Origin: an uncultured Lachnospiraceae bacterium
Lineage (GTDB): Bacteria > Bacillota > Clostridia > Lachnospirales > Lachnospiraceae
Direction: 5' to 3'
NCBI GenBank assembly: GCA_910585605.1
Contig: CAJUFL010000105.1
Coordinates: forward strand, 1-6,245
Length of the DNA stretch: 6,245 bases
Each line of letters begins with the position of its first letter. The first letter of the stretch is position 1. Below, piece after piece: positions 6,171 to 6,245 of this stretch. Under the pieces are notes generated by a model. It had not been told where the DNA came from, did not search any database, and worked only from the letters and a program-made list of their open reading frames with translations. A program made the position numbers and the translations under genes.

Positions 6171-6245
6171 GTGCAAGAACAAACCTCAAGTAATAGTCTA
6201 GGGGAGAGAGTACCGAAGTTGAGGTTTCCGGGGTTTGAGGGAGAG
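6171..6245 (+). CDS. hsdS: 5' end of type I restriction specificity subunit (HsdS), cut by the window edge
   Basis: After an in-frame TAA at 6168-6170, GTG at 6171 opens a frame that stays open to the window end and encodes 25 residues ending in GERVPKLRFPGFEGE. The VPKLRFPGFEGE segment is the well-known conserved N-terminal sequence of many HsdS proteins, located just before the first target-recognition domain. HsdS directs the HsdM methylase and HsdR translocase-nuclease to a bipartite DNA site. No ribosome binding site precedes the GTG, and the leader is only 43 bases to the divergent recombinase. This copy may therefore be a silent cassette, expressed only after inversion joins it to a promoter-bearing 5' end. 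The actual start is uncertain. Only 25 residues are visible, but the motif is distinctive. Confidence 0.72.
   Translation, partial: MQEQTSSNSLGERVPKLRFPGFEGE
6181..6227. repeat. Inverted repeat AAACCTCAA / TTGAGGTTT in the hsdS 5' end
   Basis: AAACCTCAA (6181-6189) and TTGAGGTTT (6219-6227) are perfect 9-bp inverted arms separated by 29 bases. A further TTGAGG lies at 6235-6240 in direct orientation to the second arm. These sit between the recombinase gene and the conserved hsdS segment, so they could be recombinase binding sites. They also overlap coding sequence, so conservation of the protein motif may explain part of them. Confidence 0.45.

Noticed and set aside
6161..6201. Short rightward frame from ATG at 6160, just before the hsdS frame
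   Set aside because: It encodes only about 13 codons before TAG, in a different frame from the HsdS motif.

Overview
The window looks like chromosomal or accessory DNA from a low-GC Firmicute, most likely a gut-type Clostridia/Lachnospiraceae. The basis is strong AGGAGG-type ribosome binding sites, a near-consensus sigma-A promoter, AT-rich intergenic DNA and the protein families present. No species can be assigned from the sequence alone.

Left part (1-1192, rightward): the 3' end of an unidentified gene stops 16 bases before a complete TTG-started nucleoside phosphorylase-family gene, so the two are probably co-transcribed. A perfect 13-bp inverted repeat followed by a T-rich stretch (997-1037) closes this unit.

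Middle part (1193-4760, leftward): a complete Rpn/PD-(D/E)XK 'recombination-promoting nuclease' gene has its own near-perfect promoter. It is followed by a 268-base gap containing a possible small reading frame or gene remnant, then by an 837-residue protein. That protein joins an SF2 helicase (XPD/DinG-like motifs V and VI) to a C-terminal PD-(D/E)XK nuclease domain and is best read as a candidate single-gene anti-phage effector.

Right part (4761-6245): a 419-base AT-rich gap contains a rightward-oriented terminator with no gene in front of it and possible debris of a decayed gene. Next comes a leftward tyrosine recombinase with all catalytic residues. Divergent from it, and cut off by the window edge, is the 5' end of a type I restriction specificity gene (hsdS), recognised from the conserved VPKLRFPGFEGE segment. 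It has no evident ribosome binding site. A recombinase abutting the 5' end of an hsdS copy that lacks expression signals is the layout of invertible, phase-variable type I restriction loci. The active hsdS and hsdM would be expected to the right, outside the window.

Taken together, the right two thirds look like part of a defence island: a helicase-nuclease, an Rpn nuclease, and the edge of a probably shuffling type I restriction-modification locus.
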